64,000 nt of DNA, from positions 62,001-126,000 of the forward strand of contig NZ_JACSEU010000002.1 in NCBI RefSeq assembly GCF_014334335.1, read 5' to 3'. Shown piece after piece: positions 45,728 through 52,878 of this stretch. Under the pieces are notes generated by a model. That model was not told where the DNA came from. It made no database searches and saw nothing but the letters and a program-made list of their open reading frames with translations. Position numbers and translations under genes: made by a program. This stretch comes from Treponema sp. Marseille-Q3903 (GTDB lineage Bacteria; Spirochaetota; Spirochaetia; Treponematales; Treponemataceae). The first letter of the stretch is position 1, and every line of letters begins with the position of its first letter.

Positions 45728-47554
45728 TCAGTGTTTATCAAGAGGAAGTCCCCCGGAGATGACTGCGCGAATACGACGCACGCCGGCTGATGAACTTTGT
45801 TCCTTTTGAATCTTGAATTGACCGATCTGTGCAGTGTGCTGAACATGCGGACCTCCGCAAACTTCTTTGCTGAACCAGTCGTTTTCGGCATCTCGGCCGA
45901 TTGTGTAAACTTTTACGTCTTCCCCGTATTTTCCTGTAAACAACGCACGTGCCCCGGCTTTTTTTGCGTCATCAAGCGGCATAACTTGCATCGTAACCGG
46001 TAAATCTTCTTTAATTTTTTCGTTTACAATATCTTCAACTTTCTGAATTTCTTCTTTAGTCATCGGGCGGTCAAATGTGAAGTCAAAGCGCATGCGTTCA
46101 TTTGTGATGTTTGAACCTTTTTGAGCAACTTGTTCACCGAGAACATCTATGAGAGCCTGCTGCAATAAATGTGTTGCAGTGTGATATTTTGTTGTAACAT
46201 CAGACTGTTCAGCCAATCCACCTTTTGCAGCCCCAACTTCTGCAGTTTTCGATGCTTCCTGATGTTTTTTCTCCGCTTCTTTAAAACCTTCAACATCGAC
46301 AGTAAATCCGTTTTCCGCACCGAGCTCTTGAGTGAGTTCAAGCGGATATCCGTAAGTTTCATAAAGATTATAAGCAACTTTTCCGCTGATAATCTTTTTA
46401 GGATTTTTCATCAAATTAGGAAGCATCTTCTCAAATTCAGCTTCGCCTTTTTTCAAAGTCTGACGGAATTTTGCTTCTTCAGATGTAAGTTCGCTAAAAA
46501 TTTTATTTTTATTTTGTTCGAGCTCCGGATAAGCGATTTTGAAGTTTTCAACAACGGTGACTGCAACTTCTGCCATAAAATCTTTGTCAATTCCAAGTTT
46601 CATCCCGTGACGAACTGCACGGCGGATAAGACGACGAAGGACATAACCGGCTCCAACTCTAGCCGGGCTGACACCTTTTTGATCACCGAGAATAAATACA
46701 GACGAACGAGCGTGGTCTGCTATGATGCGAACAGACCTATCTTTTTCTTCATCAGTTCCGTATGTGTAATTAGAAAGTTTCTCTATCGTTTTAATGATAG
46801 GCTGAAAGACTTCTGTAAGATACACTGATTTTTTTCCTTGAAGGATGCAGTTAGTTCTTTCAAGCCCCATTCCCGTGTCGACATTTTTTTTAGGAAGAAG
46901 CTCAAGATTCTTTTCGTCTATGCGGTTGTACTGCATAAATACGTTGTTCCAAATCTCAAGCCAATTTTCAGGGTCCGTACCTTTGTTTGAACCTTTTGGA
47001 GGAAGATTTTCGCCGACCCAGTAAAAAATTTCTGTATCAGGACCACAAGGACCGGTTGGACCAGCAGCCCACCAGTTATCGCTTGCCGGAAGATACGCAA
47101 TTTTGTCTTCCGGCATACCGTTAGCAATCCATGCAGCAGCCGCCTCTTCATCACGAGGAGCGTTTTCATCTCCGGCAAAAACAGTCACAGAGATTTTACG
47201 AGGGTCAAGCCCAAGCCATTTAGGAGATGTAAGAAATTCGTAAGAAAATCCGATAGATTCTTTTTTAAAATAGTCGCCGAGAGACCAGTTTCCAAGCATT
47301 TCAAAACAAGTGAGATGAGACGGATCCCCAACTTCATCGATATCACCGGTGCGTATACATTTCTGATAATCAGTAAGGCGAGTGCCAGCAGGATGTTTTT
47401 CACCGAGAAGGTAAGGAACAAGAGGGTGCATTCCAGCTGTCGTAAATAAAACCGAAGGGTCGTTTTCAGGAATTAAAGACTGCCCTGAAATTTCAACATG
47501 ATTTTTTGATTTAAAAAACTCAATATATTTTGAGCGAAGTTCGTTAGCGTTCAT
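45728..47554 (-). CDS. alaS: Alanyl-tRNA synthetase, short form
   Basis: 608 residues against about 875 in E. coli. The class II catalytic core is intact: NELRSKYIEFFKSKNHVEIS, GMHPLVPYLLGEKHPAGTRL, motif 3-type GVGAGYVLRRLIRRAVRHG. The editing domain is also there, with the metal ligands THLLQQALID (HTATH) near residue 465 and CGGPHVQHT near residue 580. The protein stops just after that, so the DHHA1 and C-Ala regions are missing. Spirochaete AlaS is known to be short, so this is lineage-typical rather than a truncation. Leaderless-type promoter upstream. Confidence 0.95.
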   Translation of the reverse strand: MNANELRSKYIEFFKSKNHVEISGQSLIPENDPSVLFTTAGMHPLVPYLLGEKHPAGTRLTDYQKCIRTGDIDEVGDPSHLTCFEMLGNWSLGDYFKKESIGFSYEFLTSPKWLGLDPRKISVTVFAGDENAPRDEEAAAAWIANGMPEDKIAYLPASDNWWAAGPTGPCGPDTEIFYWVGENLPPKGSNKGTDPENWLEIWNNVFMQYNRIDEKNLELLPKKNVDTGMGLERTNCILQGKKSVYLTEVFQPIIKTIEKLSNYTYGTDEEKDRSVRIIADHARSSVFILGDQKGVSPARVGAGYVLRRLIRRAVRHGMKLGIDKDFMAEVAVTVVENFKIAYPELEQNKNKIFSELTSEEAKFRQTLKKGEAEFEKMLPNLMKNPKKIISGKVAYNLYETYGYPLELTQELGAENGFTVDVEGFKEAEKKHQEASKTAEVGAAKGGLAEQSDVTTKYHTATHLLQQALIDVLGEQVAQKGSNITNERMRFDFTFDRPMTKEEIQKVEDIVNEKIKEDLPVTMQVMPLDDAKKAGARALFTGKYGEDVKVYTIGRDAENDWFSKEVCGGPHVQHTAQIGQFKIQKEQSSSAGVRRIRAVISGGLPLDKH

Positions 47555-47562
47555 AATCTTTT

Positions 47563-47591
47563 ATTATATTTAATTTCAGCGATTGTGTCAT
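47563..47591 (-). promoter_or_regulatory. alaS promoter, leaderless type
   Basis: Minus strand: -35 ATGACA (47591-47586), 17 bp, -10 TATAAT (47568-47563), 8 nt to the alaS ATG. No Shine-Dalgarno sequence. One mismatch to consensus in total. Confidence 0.7.
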
Positions 47592-47724
47592 CAGGATTGT
47601 TTTTATATTGTTATTGCAAGTTGTTGCGCACATATAAAATTGTCGCCCGTTCGATTTTCAAATTGAATCATTTGCGATATTTGTCGGGCCCCGTCGTATT
47701 TTCGTATTTACACAAAAGGGGTCG

Positions 47725-47798
47725 TTCTAACTATGAGCTTAAACGGTGGTGTGTGTGTGGGGCAGACACGTTTGTCGGATTTGAAGGCATTGTTATGT
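47725..47798 (-). repeat. attC-like recombination site A, after mazF
   Basis: Begins 2 bp after the mazF stop codon. On the minus strand: R''-like ACATAAC (47798-47792), 6 nt, the conserved block TTCAAATCCGACAA (47785-47772), an inner stem AAACGTG/CAC(C)GTTT, and R'-like GTTAGAA (47731-47725). Length 74 nt. The conserved block and its 6-nt spacing are shared with site B at 48733-48802 after an unrelated toxin gene, the pattern expected of integron cassette recombination sites. R'/R'' match the RYYYAAC/GTTRRRY consensus imperfectly. Confidence 0.55.
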
Positions 47799-47800
47799 GA

Positions 47801-48139
47801 TTACTCTATTAACAATTTTATATTATCAACTACTGAATCAATTTCTTCTTCAGTTGCTTTTTCTATAAAATCGCAGTTTCTTTGTTTCCAGTCGAGATTT
47901 TTTATTTGATCACTAAGAATACAACCTTTTATAGAATGCTTGTCCAATACAATTTCAAAAGGATAGCCTTTTATATGACTTGTAATCGGGCAAAATAAAG
48001 CAAGACCTATTTTCTGATTATACATTTTTTGAGAAATACAAATTGCCGGGCGATGACCTTTCTGTTCATGACCTGCGTGTGGATCAAAATCAAGCCAGAC
48101 TAAATCACCTTTTTCAGGAACATAACTTGAGTTTACCAT
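47801..48139 (-). CDS. mazF: MazF/PemK-type endoribonuclease toxin
   Basis: 112 residues, normal for MazF. Ribosome-independent mRNA endonuclease when free of antitoxin. The conserved N-terminal strand-loop GDLVWLDFDPHAGHEQKGHR with the catalytic Arg, followed by PAICISQKMYNQKIGLALFC and PITSHIKGYPFEIVLDK, is typical. Overlaps mazE by 7 bp (ATGGTAA), antitoxin first. The stop codon lies directly before attC-like site A. Likely a mobile-cassette gene. Confidence 0.93.
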   Translation of the reverse strand: MVNSSYVPEKGDLVWLDFDPHAGHEQKGHRPAICISQKMYNQKIGLALFCPITSHIKGYPFEIVLDKHSIKGCILSDQIKNLDWKQRNCDFIEKATEEEIDSVVDNIKLLIE

Positions 48140-48366
48140 TCTTCCTTGCCTACTGAAAATCCTGCTGAAATTTCTGAATGAATATTTTCCGAAGAAACCA
48201 TTTTAAGCATACCATCAAGAGTTTTTTTCTGAGGAAGAATAACTATCTTTCCTTTTTCAGCGATTACTTCAATTTTGCTTCCATTCTTTACGTTATTGTC
48301 TTTTGCCCAATGTGAAGGAATCCTGAAACCGAGGCTGTTACCCCATTTCTGAACGACTGCTTGCAT
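48133..48366 (-). CDS. mazE: MazE-type antitoxin (AbrB-like DNA-binding domain)
   Basis: 77 residues. N-terminal swapped-hairpin AbrB domain, MQAVVQKWGNSLGFRIPSHW and SKIEVIAEKGKIVILPQ, with an acidic, probably disordered C-terminus that would wrap MazF. Perfect GGAGG 6 nt before the ATG. The promoter just upstream contains a palindrome for autorepression. Confidence 0.92.
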   Translation of the reverse strand: MQAVVQKWGNSLGFRIPSHWAKDNNVKNGSKIEVIAEKGKIVILPQKKTLDGMLKMVSSENIHSEISAGFSVGKEEW

Positions 48367-48386
48367 AATTCACCTCCATCACTTTA

Positions 48387-48416
48387 AGTATATACATTGT
48401 ATATTCTTATTGTCAA
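48387..48416 (-). promoter_or_regulatory. mazEF promoter and operator
   Basis: Minus strand: -35 TTGACA (48416-48411), 18 bp, -10 TATACT (48392-48387). The palindrome ATATAC-ATT-GTATAT (48390-48404) overlaps the -10 and spacer and is a fitting MazE operator for autoregulation. Confidence 0.72.
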
Positions 48417-48446
48417 GAGATTATATTAGATAAAAAAACTTTATTT

Positions 48447-48500
48447 TTATTTATCTTCAGATTTAAAATACTTTCGATAATAAATATCAGAAATAGACAT
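48447..48500 (-). CDS. Possible 17-residue peptide
   Basis: A short frame MSISDIYYRKYFKSEDK with AAGAGGTG about 9 nt before its ATG, located between the mazEF promoter and the decayed small frame upstream. Strong ribosome site but too short to judge; it may be a decayed cassette gene remnant. Confidence 0.25.
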   Translation of the reverse strand: MSISDIYYRKYFKSEDK

Positions 48501-48594
48501 AGTATGAGCACCTCTTTATAAGAACCTTAACCTTGTGCATATAAGTTCTTGTGAAATTCATCGCTCATTTCTGCGTAATATTCCAATTTCTGAT

Positions 48595-48698
48595 TTAATT
48601 CACAATTTTTATAACTAAAACACCTATTACAACAAACGCTAACACAAGAAATATTTTTATTCTTGTATTTTTATAACTTTTTCATTTACATCTGACAT
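48595..48698 (-). pseudogene. Frameshifted small membrane-peptide gene in a cassette
   Basis: AGGAG lies 8 nt before an ATG (48698) whose frame stops after 13 codons (MSDVNEKVIKIQE, stop at 48657). One extra A in the A5 run at 48668-48672 would join it to a frame ending at 48595 and give a 34-residue peptide with a single membrane helix (KIFLVLAFVVIGVLVIKIVN). A third frame over the same DNA, to 48527, is Cys-rich (CVSVCCNRCFSYKNC) and cannot be excluded as the original product. It lies directly after attC-like site B, where a cassette gene should start. Confidence 0.4.
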
Positions 48699-48732
48699 AA
48701 TTTTTTCTCCTAGCAACCTGGTACGGTCATCC

Positions 48733-48802
48733 ACATAACATTTGGTTGTACCGCAAACGCAAGAAAAGCCTTGCGTTGTCGGGTTTGAAAACGTTGTTAG
48801 GC
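48733..48802 (-). repeat. attC-like recombination site B, after the ParE-like toxin gene
   Basis: Abuts the toxin stop codon. Minus strand: R'' GCCTAAC (48802-48796, perfect RYYYAAC), 6 nt, conserved block TTCAAACCCGACAA (48789-48776), an 8-bp inner stem AACGCAAG/CTTGCGTT (48756-48763 with 48770-48777), and R'-like GTTATGT (48739-48733). Length 70 nt. Shares its conserved block with site A. Not homologous to anything else seen in the window. Confidence 0.6.
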
Positions 48803-49144
48803 TTAGTTTCCATAATAACGAGATAATTTTGAAATTATTATATCTTCAAAATTTCTTCGACCATCAATGATTGTATGAACAATTACCTTGTTATCAGATA
48901 TTTCATAGAGGATTCTATAATATTCTTGAATAAGTTCTCTATATCGTAAAATTCCTTGCTTTTCCAGTTCTGGGACAACCCTACCACTTTTGGGGTGCCT
49001 CTGCAACGACATTACATTTTTTTCAAATTCAGAAATTAGTTTTTCAACATAATTCTGCGACAAAGAAAAATAATATTCTATAATTTCATTCAAATCGTCT
49101 TCTGCAAACCGAGAAACTATAACTTTTCTAATTTCATTTTTCAC
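48803..49144 (-). CDS. RelE/ParE-family toxin
   Basis: 113 residues with the ParE-type fold: VSRFAEDDLNEIIEYYFSLS at the start, QRHPKSGRVVPELEKQGILR in the middle and YRELIQEYYRILYEISDNKV with VIVHTIIDGRRNFEDII at the end. The pattern favours a ParE-like gyrase-type or RelE-like toxin; which activity cannot be told. Overlaps its antitoxin gene by 11 bp. Its stop lies directly before attC-like site B. Confidence 0.88.
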   Translation of the reverse strand: MKNEIRKVIVSRFAEDDLNEIIEYYFSLSQNYVEKLISEFEKNVMSLQRHPKSGRVVPELEKQGILRYRELIQEYYRILYEISDNKVIVHTIIDGRRNFEDIIISKLSRYYGN

Positions 49145-49418
49145 AGTTATATTTCCTTTTCAAGTTTGAAAAGACTTCTGTTGCAGGTTTACATTTTCCT
49201 TTTTTTACATCTTGTTCAGAAAATTGAATGATTTTTAACAGGTTAAAGGCATTTTTCATTTCCTGATAAGATTCTACATCTATTAAAACAGCTCTTGATT
49301 CCCCATTTTGAGTAATTACAAGAGGTTCTTTCCTATCATTGACAAAATTCATCATATCAGCCGCATTTGTTTTGATGTAAGAAATTGGTTTTATACATTC
49401 TTGAACATTCGTAATCAT
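49134..49418 (-). CDS. Phd/YefM-type antitoxin
   Basis: 94 residues from the ATG at 49418-49416, supported by GGAG 8 nt upstream; the open frame runs 16 codons further into the promoter. The N-terminal YefM domain reads CIKPISYIKTNAADMMNFVN, then PLVITQNGESRAVLIDVESY. The charged C-terminus should neutralise the ParE-like toxin. Preceded by its own promoter with an inverted repeat. Confidence 0.88.
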   Translation of the reverse strand: MITNVQECIKPISYIKTNAADMMNFVNDRKEPLVITQNGESRAVLIDVESYQEMKNAFNLLKIIQFSEQDVKKGKCKPATEVFSNLKRKYNCEK

Positions 49419-49426
49419 GATTGTCT

Positions 49427-49466
49427 CCAGTCTTTTTATTATGCCATATTTAGACTGGAATAACAA
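49427..49466 (-). promoter_or_regulatory. Promoter and operator of the phd/parE module
   Basis: Minus strand: -35 TTGTTA (49466-49461), 17 bp, -10 CATAAT (49443-49438). The 7-bp inverted repeat CCAGTCT/AGACTGG (49427-49433 and 49452-49458) brackets the -10, as expected for antitoxin autorepression. Confidence 0.6.
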
Positions 49467-49594
49467 TTGTTTTTGGATAAAAGTATCATCAATAATTTAA
49501 AGAGGTGTACACCAAAGGGAAGCAGTTCAATCCCACGAAAAACCACCCCGCTAATTATTGCCAACAGCTTTGACTGCCGCTTGTGGAGCAATTT

Positions 49595-51151
49595 TTATCT
49601 CGTGAAAGTGTATACTTTTCCTTCGGTTACAAAACAATCTTTTGGGGTAACTTTTACCGGACTAAAAATCACTGTGTCAAAATCTGTAACAACTTTTTCG
49701 ACCGTCTGTTTTTTTACAGTTTCTGTGATTGTCTTTGTTCCGAACTGCATCGCATAGACTTCGCCGAAAATCGAAGTGTCTCCATCTGAGCGAAATTGAA
49801 TTACATTGTAAGCGCCGGCTTTCCCTGTAGAATAAACTCCTGTTTCATCTATGCCGTTATACTTTGCCTTGTAGTTGTAATCGGTAAATGATACTTCTAC
49901 TGTAGAATCTGAAGATGTCCATAAAGGAGCTTTTTTTATTTCATTGTTATAAGTTGCAAGTTCTACATCGTCTTTTTCATTTTCAAAAGAGCTTTGAAGG
50001 CTGAGCTTTTTGTATTTACCGTTCCAAAGTGAATCGCTTTTTATGATGATATTTACATCATCCCTGAGGGCAACTTTAATTTCATCAAGGCTCGAAACTG
50101 AAACATCAAAACGCCTGTGTAGATTCATTATGTCTGCATTTGTTGTCGAAATATAAATACCATTGTGGCGAAGTTTTCCATCTTCCCACTCGTAAACTTC
50201 CTGATAATCTTTGTAAAGCTGGATAATCTGACGGTCATCGTAATTAAAATAAAGATATCTGATATTGCCATCAGTATTGTCCGTCTTGTACCAAAGCCCG
50301 TCCAAAAATTTTGCAAAAGTCTCGATAGTTCCATCTTGAATTTTTGAAAGTGCGGTCTCTGCAAGCCTGTCTGCATTTACTCTAATCTGCCGGTAAAGTT
50401 CGTATTTTTGAGCAGAAGGATTCCACCTATATTCCTGCTGAATCTGATTTTGGTTGATTTTTTTTGTGTCTTCCGAATTTCCGTCAGTTTCCGCTTTGTC
50501 AGACTTATAAACCCAAACAGAAAAACTTTCTCCTTTTGATAGCGCCAACTCATAAGCTTCTGATCGCTCTGTCTGCTGAATAAACACTGTTCCGTCAGAT
50601 TCAAAATCGCCGATCAATTCCATATCATTTTTCCCATTGCCTGCAACAAAATAATAGATTTTCATCACATAATTTCCATCATCTGCGACTCCGTGATAGA
50701 TGAGAGCTTTTTTGTGCTCACCTGTTACATCCATTCCTGAGTATGAAAAAGTTCTTGTTTTTGTAAACTTTGTATCAATCGGCGTAAGTCTCTTGAAAGC
50801 TCCTGTTTTAGGCTCAAGCAAAGCAGGTACAATCCAAAGACTCTGTGAATTGGATTGTCGAATAACGATAACCTCATCATCATAACCATCGTTGTTTATA
50901 TCCATTGTAAGCGTGCTTATCAGAGTTTCTCCTGAATACAATGGAACAAATGTTTCATATTTTTCAGTTTCGTAAGATTGGCGCTCTACTTCAGTTTCAG
51001 CATCTGAATTTGAAGAAGATTTAGGCGTTACAATTTTTGCCCGCGTCATAGTTTTTTCTCTATAGTTAAAAAATACATTTGTCGCAAGGAATGCAATTCC
51101 AATAACTGCAATTGCAAAAATAAACATTAAAGTTACTGTTTTAGACTTCAT
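49595..51151 (-). CDS. Pallilysin (Tp0751)-related membrane-anchored protein
   Basis: 518 residues from the ATG at 51151-51149; the open frame's TTG seven codons earlier lies in the promoter. An N-terminal membrane helix (TLMFIFAIAVIGIAFLATNV) without a lipobox Cys anchors it. Residues about 80-250 have an FG-GAP-like MDINNDGYDDEVIVIR. Residues about 290-400 align by eye with T. pallidum Tp0751: FAKFLDGLWYKTDNTDGNIR against its LLAGLWIQTE segment, and IKSDSLWNGKYKKL against its SMWDGQYTRY segment. The HExxH proposed as the protease site in Tp0751 is DEIKV here. Probably a host-surface-binding or envelope protein. Confidence 0.75.
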   Translation of the reverse strand: MKSKTVTLMFIFAIAVIGIAFLATNVFFNYREKTMTRAKIVTPKSSSNSDAETEVERQSYETEKYETFVPLYSGETLISTLTMDINNDGYDDEVIVIRQSNSQSLWIVPALLEPKTGAFKRLTPIDTKFTKTRTFSYSGMDVTGEHKKALIYHGVADDGNYVMKIYYFVAGNGKNDMELIGDFESDGTVFIQQTERSEAYELALSKGESFSVWVYKSDKAETDGNSEDTKKINQNQIQQEYRWNPSAQKYELYRQIRVNADRLAETALSKIQDGTIETFAKFLDGLWYKTDNTDGNIRYLYFNYDDRQIIQLYKDYQEVYEWEDGKLRHNGIYISTTNADIMNLHRRFDVSVSSLDEIKVALRDDVNIIIKSDSLWNGKYKKLSLQSSFENEKDDVELATYNNEIKKAPLWTSSDSTVEVSFTDYNYKAKYNGIDETGVYSTGKAGAYNVIQFRSDGDTSIFGEVYAMQFGTKTITETVKKQTVEKVVTDFDTVIFSPVKVTPKDCFVTEGKVYTFTR

Positions 51152-51159
51152 AGTTCTAA

Positions 51160-51188
51160 ATAATATTGACAAATCTACTTTTTCTCAA
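51160..51188 (-). promoter_or_regulatory. Promoter of the pallilysin-related gene, leaderless type
   Basis: Minus strand: -35 TTGAGA (51188-51183), 17 bp, -10 TATTAT (51165-51160), 8 nt to the ATG; no ribosome site. Confidence 0.62.
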
Positions 51189-51258
51189 GGTATATGAGTT
51201 AGCAATTTAAAAACCATAGCGTTGCAAGTTGTTCAACAATTAATTGCAAATATTTCAC

Positions 51259-51287
51259 TTTACGCAATGTTTATAATTAAATATAAT
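51259..51287 (+). promoter_or_regulatory. ilvC promoter
   Basis: -35 TTTACG (51259-51264), 17 bp, -10 TATAAT (51282-51287). Leader of about 47 nt ending in GAGGAG before the ATG. No attenuator-type leader peptide rich in Leu/Val/Ile was seen. Confidence 0.62.
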
Positions 51288-51341
51288 TTTGTCAGATAAT
51301 TTAAGCAAATCACAAAGTATTTTATTTTAGAGGAGACAAAA

Positions 51342-52820
51342 ATGGGTGAAAATTACTTCAACAAAATCACATGGCGCCAAGCTCGCCTTCAGTTGGGACG
51401 CTGCCGTTCTATGGCAAAAGAAGAGTTTTCAGATGGCGTAAACGTCCTTAAAGGTAAAAAAATTGTAATCGTCGGATGCGGTGCACAGGGATTGAATCAA
51501 GGGCTTTGTCTTCGTGATTCAGGGCTCGATGTCAGTTATGCTCTCAGAGAGTCTGCAATTTCGGAAAAACGTCAATCTTGGAAAAATGCTGTAGAAAATG
51601 GATTTAGAGTTGGGACTTATGATGAAATAATTCCGACTGCTGATTTTGTCGGAAATCTCACTCCTGATAAACAACACTCTGCTGTGATTTCAGAAATAAT
51701 GAAGCTGATGAAAAAAGGCGCTGCGTTGTGGTACTCACACGGTTTTAATTTGATTGAAGAAGGAATGCAGATTCGCCCTGATATAACTGTCGTGATGTGT
51801 GCTCCAAAGGGACCGGGAACAGAAGTTTGGCATGAATTCCAAAGGGGATTTGGAGTTCCGGACCTTATCGCTGTTCATCCTGACAACGATCCGGAAAAAA
51901 AAGGCTGGGCTTATGCGAAAGCTCTTGCAGTTGGAATGGGCGGCACTAAAGCCGGCGTGCTTGAATCTTCGTTTATTGCGGAAGTAAAATCAGACTTGAT
52001 GGGAGAACAGACAATTCTCTGCGGCATGCTCCAAGCCGGCACAATAGTTTGCTTTGACAAAATGATTGAAGAAGGAATAAGCCCTGAATATGCGACAAAA
52101 TTGCTGATGCACGGATGGAACGTAATTTCCGAAGCTCTCAAATGGGGTGGAATCACAAACATGATGGACAGGCTTTCTAATCCTGCAAAAATCAAAGCTA
52201 ACGAACTTTCAAAAGAAATCAAAAAAATCCTGACTCCGCTTTACCAAAAGCACATGGATGACATAATCTCAGGCGAATTCTCAAGAATAATGATGAAAGA
52301 TTGGGCAAACGGCGACAAAGATTTGCTTTCATGGCGCGAAGATACTGGAAAACTCCCGTTTGAGTCTGCAAAAGAAACATCCGAAGAAATTTCCGAGCAG
52401 GAATATTTTGACAAAGGGATTTTGATGGTTGCGATGGTAAAAGCCGGCTGTGAGCTCGCATTTGAAACAATGGTTGATGCGGGAATTAAACCTGAATCGG
52501 CTTATTACGAATCGCTTCACGAAGTTCCGCTTATTGCAAACTTAATCGACAGAAAGCGTCTTTATGAAATGAACAGAGTTATTTCCGATACGGCAGAATA
52601 TGGCTGTTATTTGTTCAGCAGAGTTGCCGTTCCTATCATGGAAAAAGAGCTGATGCCAAATCTCCATGCAGACGTTGTAGGAAAAGGATTGAGCCTCAAA
52701 GACAATTCTGTAAACAACGCAGAACTTGTAAAAGTAAACGACGAAATCAGAAATCATCCGATTGAAATAGTTGGAAAAAGATTGCGCGATTACATGACCG
52801 CGATGAAAGCTATAATTTAA
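51342..52820 (+). CDS. ilvC: Ketol-acid reductoisomerase, long (class II) form
   Basis: 492 residues, the E. coli-type long form rather than the 330-residue form. Isomerises and reduces acetolactate/acetohydroxybutyrate with NADPH in valine, leucine and isoleucine synthesis. The Rossmann motif [20 protein letters not shown] is near residue 34 and the phosphate-binding region [14 protein letters not shown] near 66. Metal ligands lie in the C-terminal knotted domain ([14 protein letters not shown], and a duplicated half to residue 480). GAGGAG lies before the ATG. It stands alone, with no other ilv genes in view. Confidence 0.95.
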   Translation: MGENYFNKITWRQARLQLGRCRSMAKEEFSDGVNVLKGKKIVIVGCGAQGLNQGLCLRDSGLDVSYALRESAISEKRQSWKNAVENGFRVGTYDEIIPTADFVGNLTPDKQHSAVISEIMKLMKKGAALWYSHGFNLIEEGMQIRPDITVVMCAPKGPGTEVWHEFQRGFGVPDLIAVHPDNDPEKKGWAYAKALAVGMGGTKAGVLESSFIAEVKSDLMGEQTILCGMLQAGTIVCFDKMIEEGISPEYATKLLMHGWNVISEALKWGGITNMMDRLSNPAKIKANELSKEIKKILTPLYQKHMDDIISGEFSRIMMKDWANGDKDLLSWREDTGKLPFESAKETSEEISEQEYFDKGILMVAMVKAGCELAFETMVDAGIKPESAYYESLHEVPLIANLIDRKRLYEMNRVISDTAEYGCYLFSRVAVPIMEKELMPNLHADVVGKGLSLKDNSVNNAELVKVNDEIRNHPIEIVGKRLRDYMTAMKAII

Positions 52821-52833
52821 AAAACATCAACAG

Positions 52834-52857
52834 GGGGTGGCAGAATTTTGCCGCCCC
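52834..52857 (+). terminator. Hairpin after ilvC
   Basis: GGGGTGGCA/TGCCGCCCC (one G-U pair, 6-nt loop) 14 bp after the ilvC stop, followed by a pyrimidine-rich but not T-rich stretch. Possibly serves both convergent genes, as the Na/Pi transporter gene ends at 52879. Confidence 0.55.
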
Positions 52858-52878
52858 GCTCCTCTCTCGTTTCAAAAT

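Noticed and set aside
47740-47760. GT-rich simple repeat as a phase-variation tract
   Set aside because: Only a few GT units, lying within the loop of the attC-like element and outside any gene or promoter.
47585-47800. 71-codon + strand frame
   Set aside because: It covers the alaS promoter and attC-like site A; no ribosome site and no protein-like pattern.
49547-49594. Third attC site at the right end of the cassette island
   Set aside because: On the minus strand GCGGC...TCAAAGC-TGTTGGCA recalls an R' half, but the conserved 14-nt block is missing and only about 30 bp separate it from the preceding stop codon; too weak to call.
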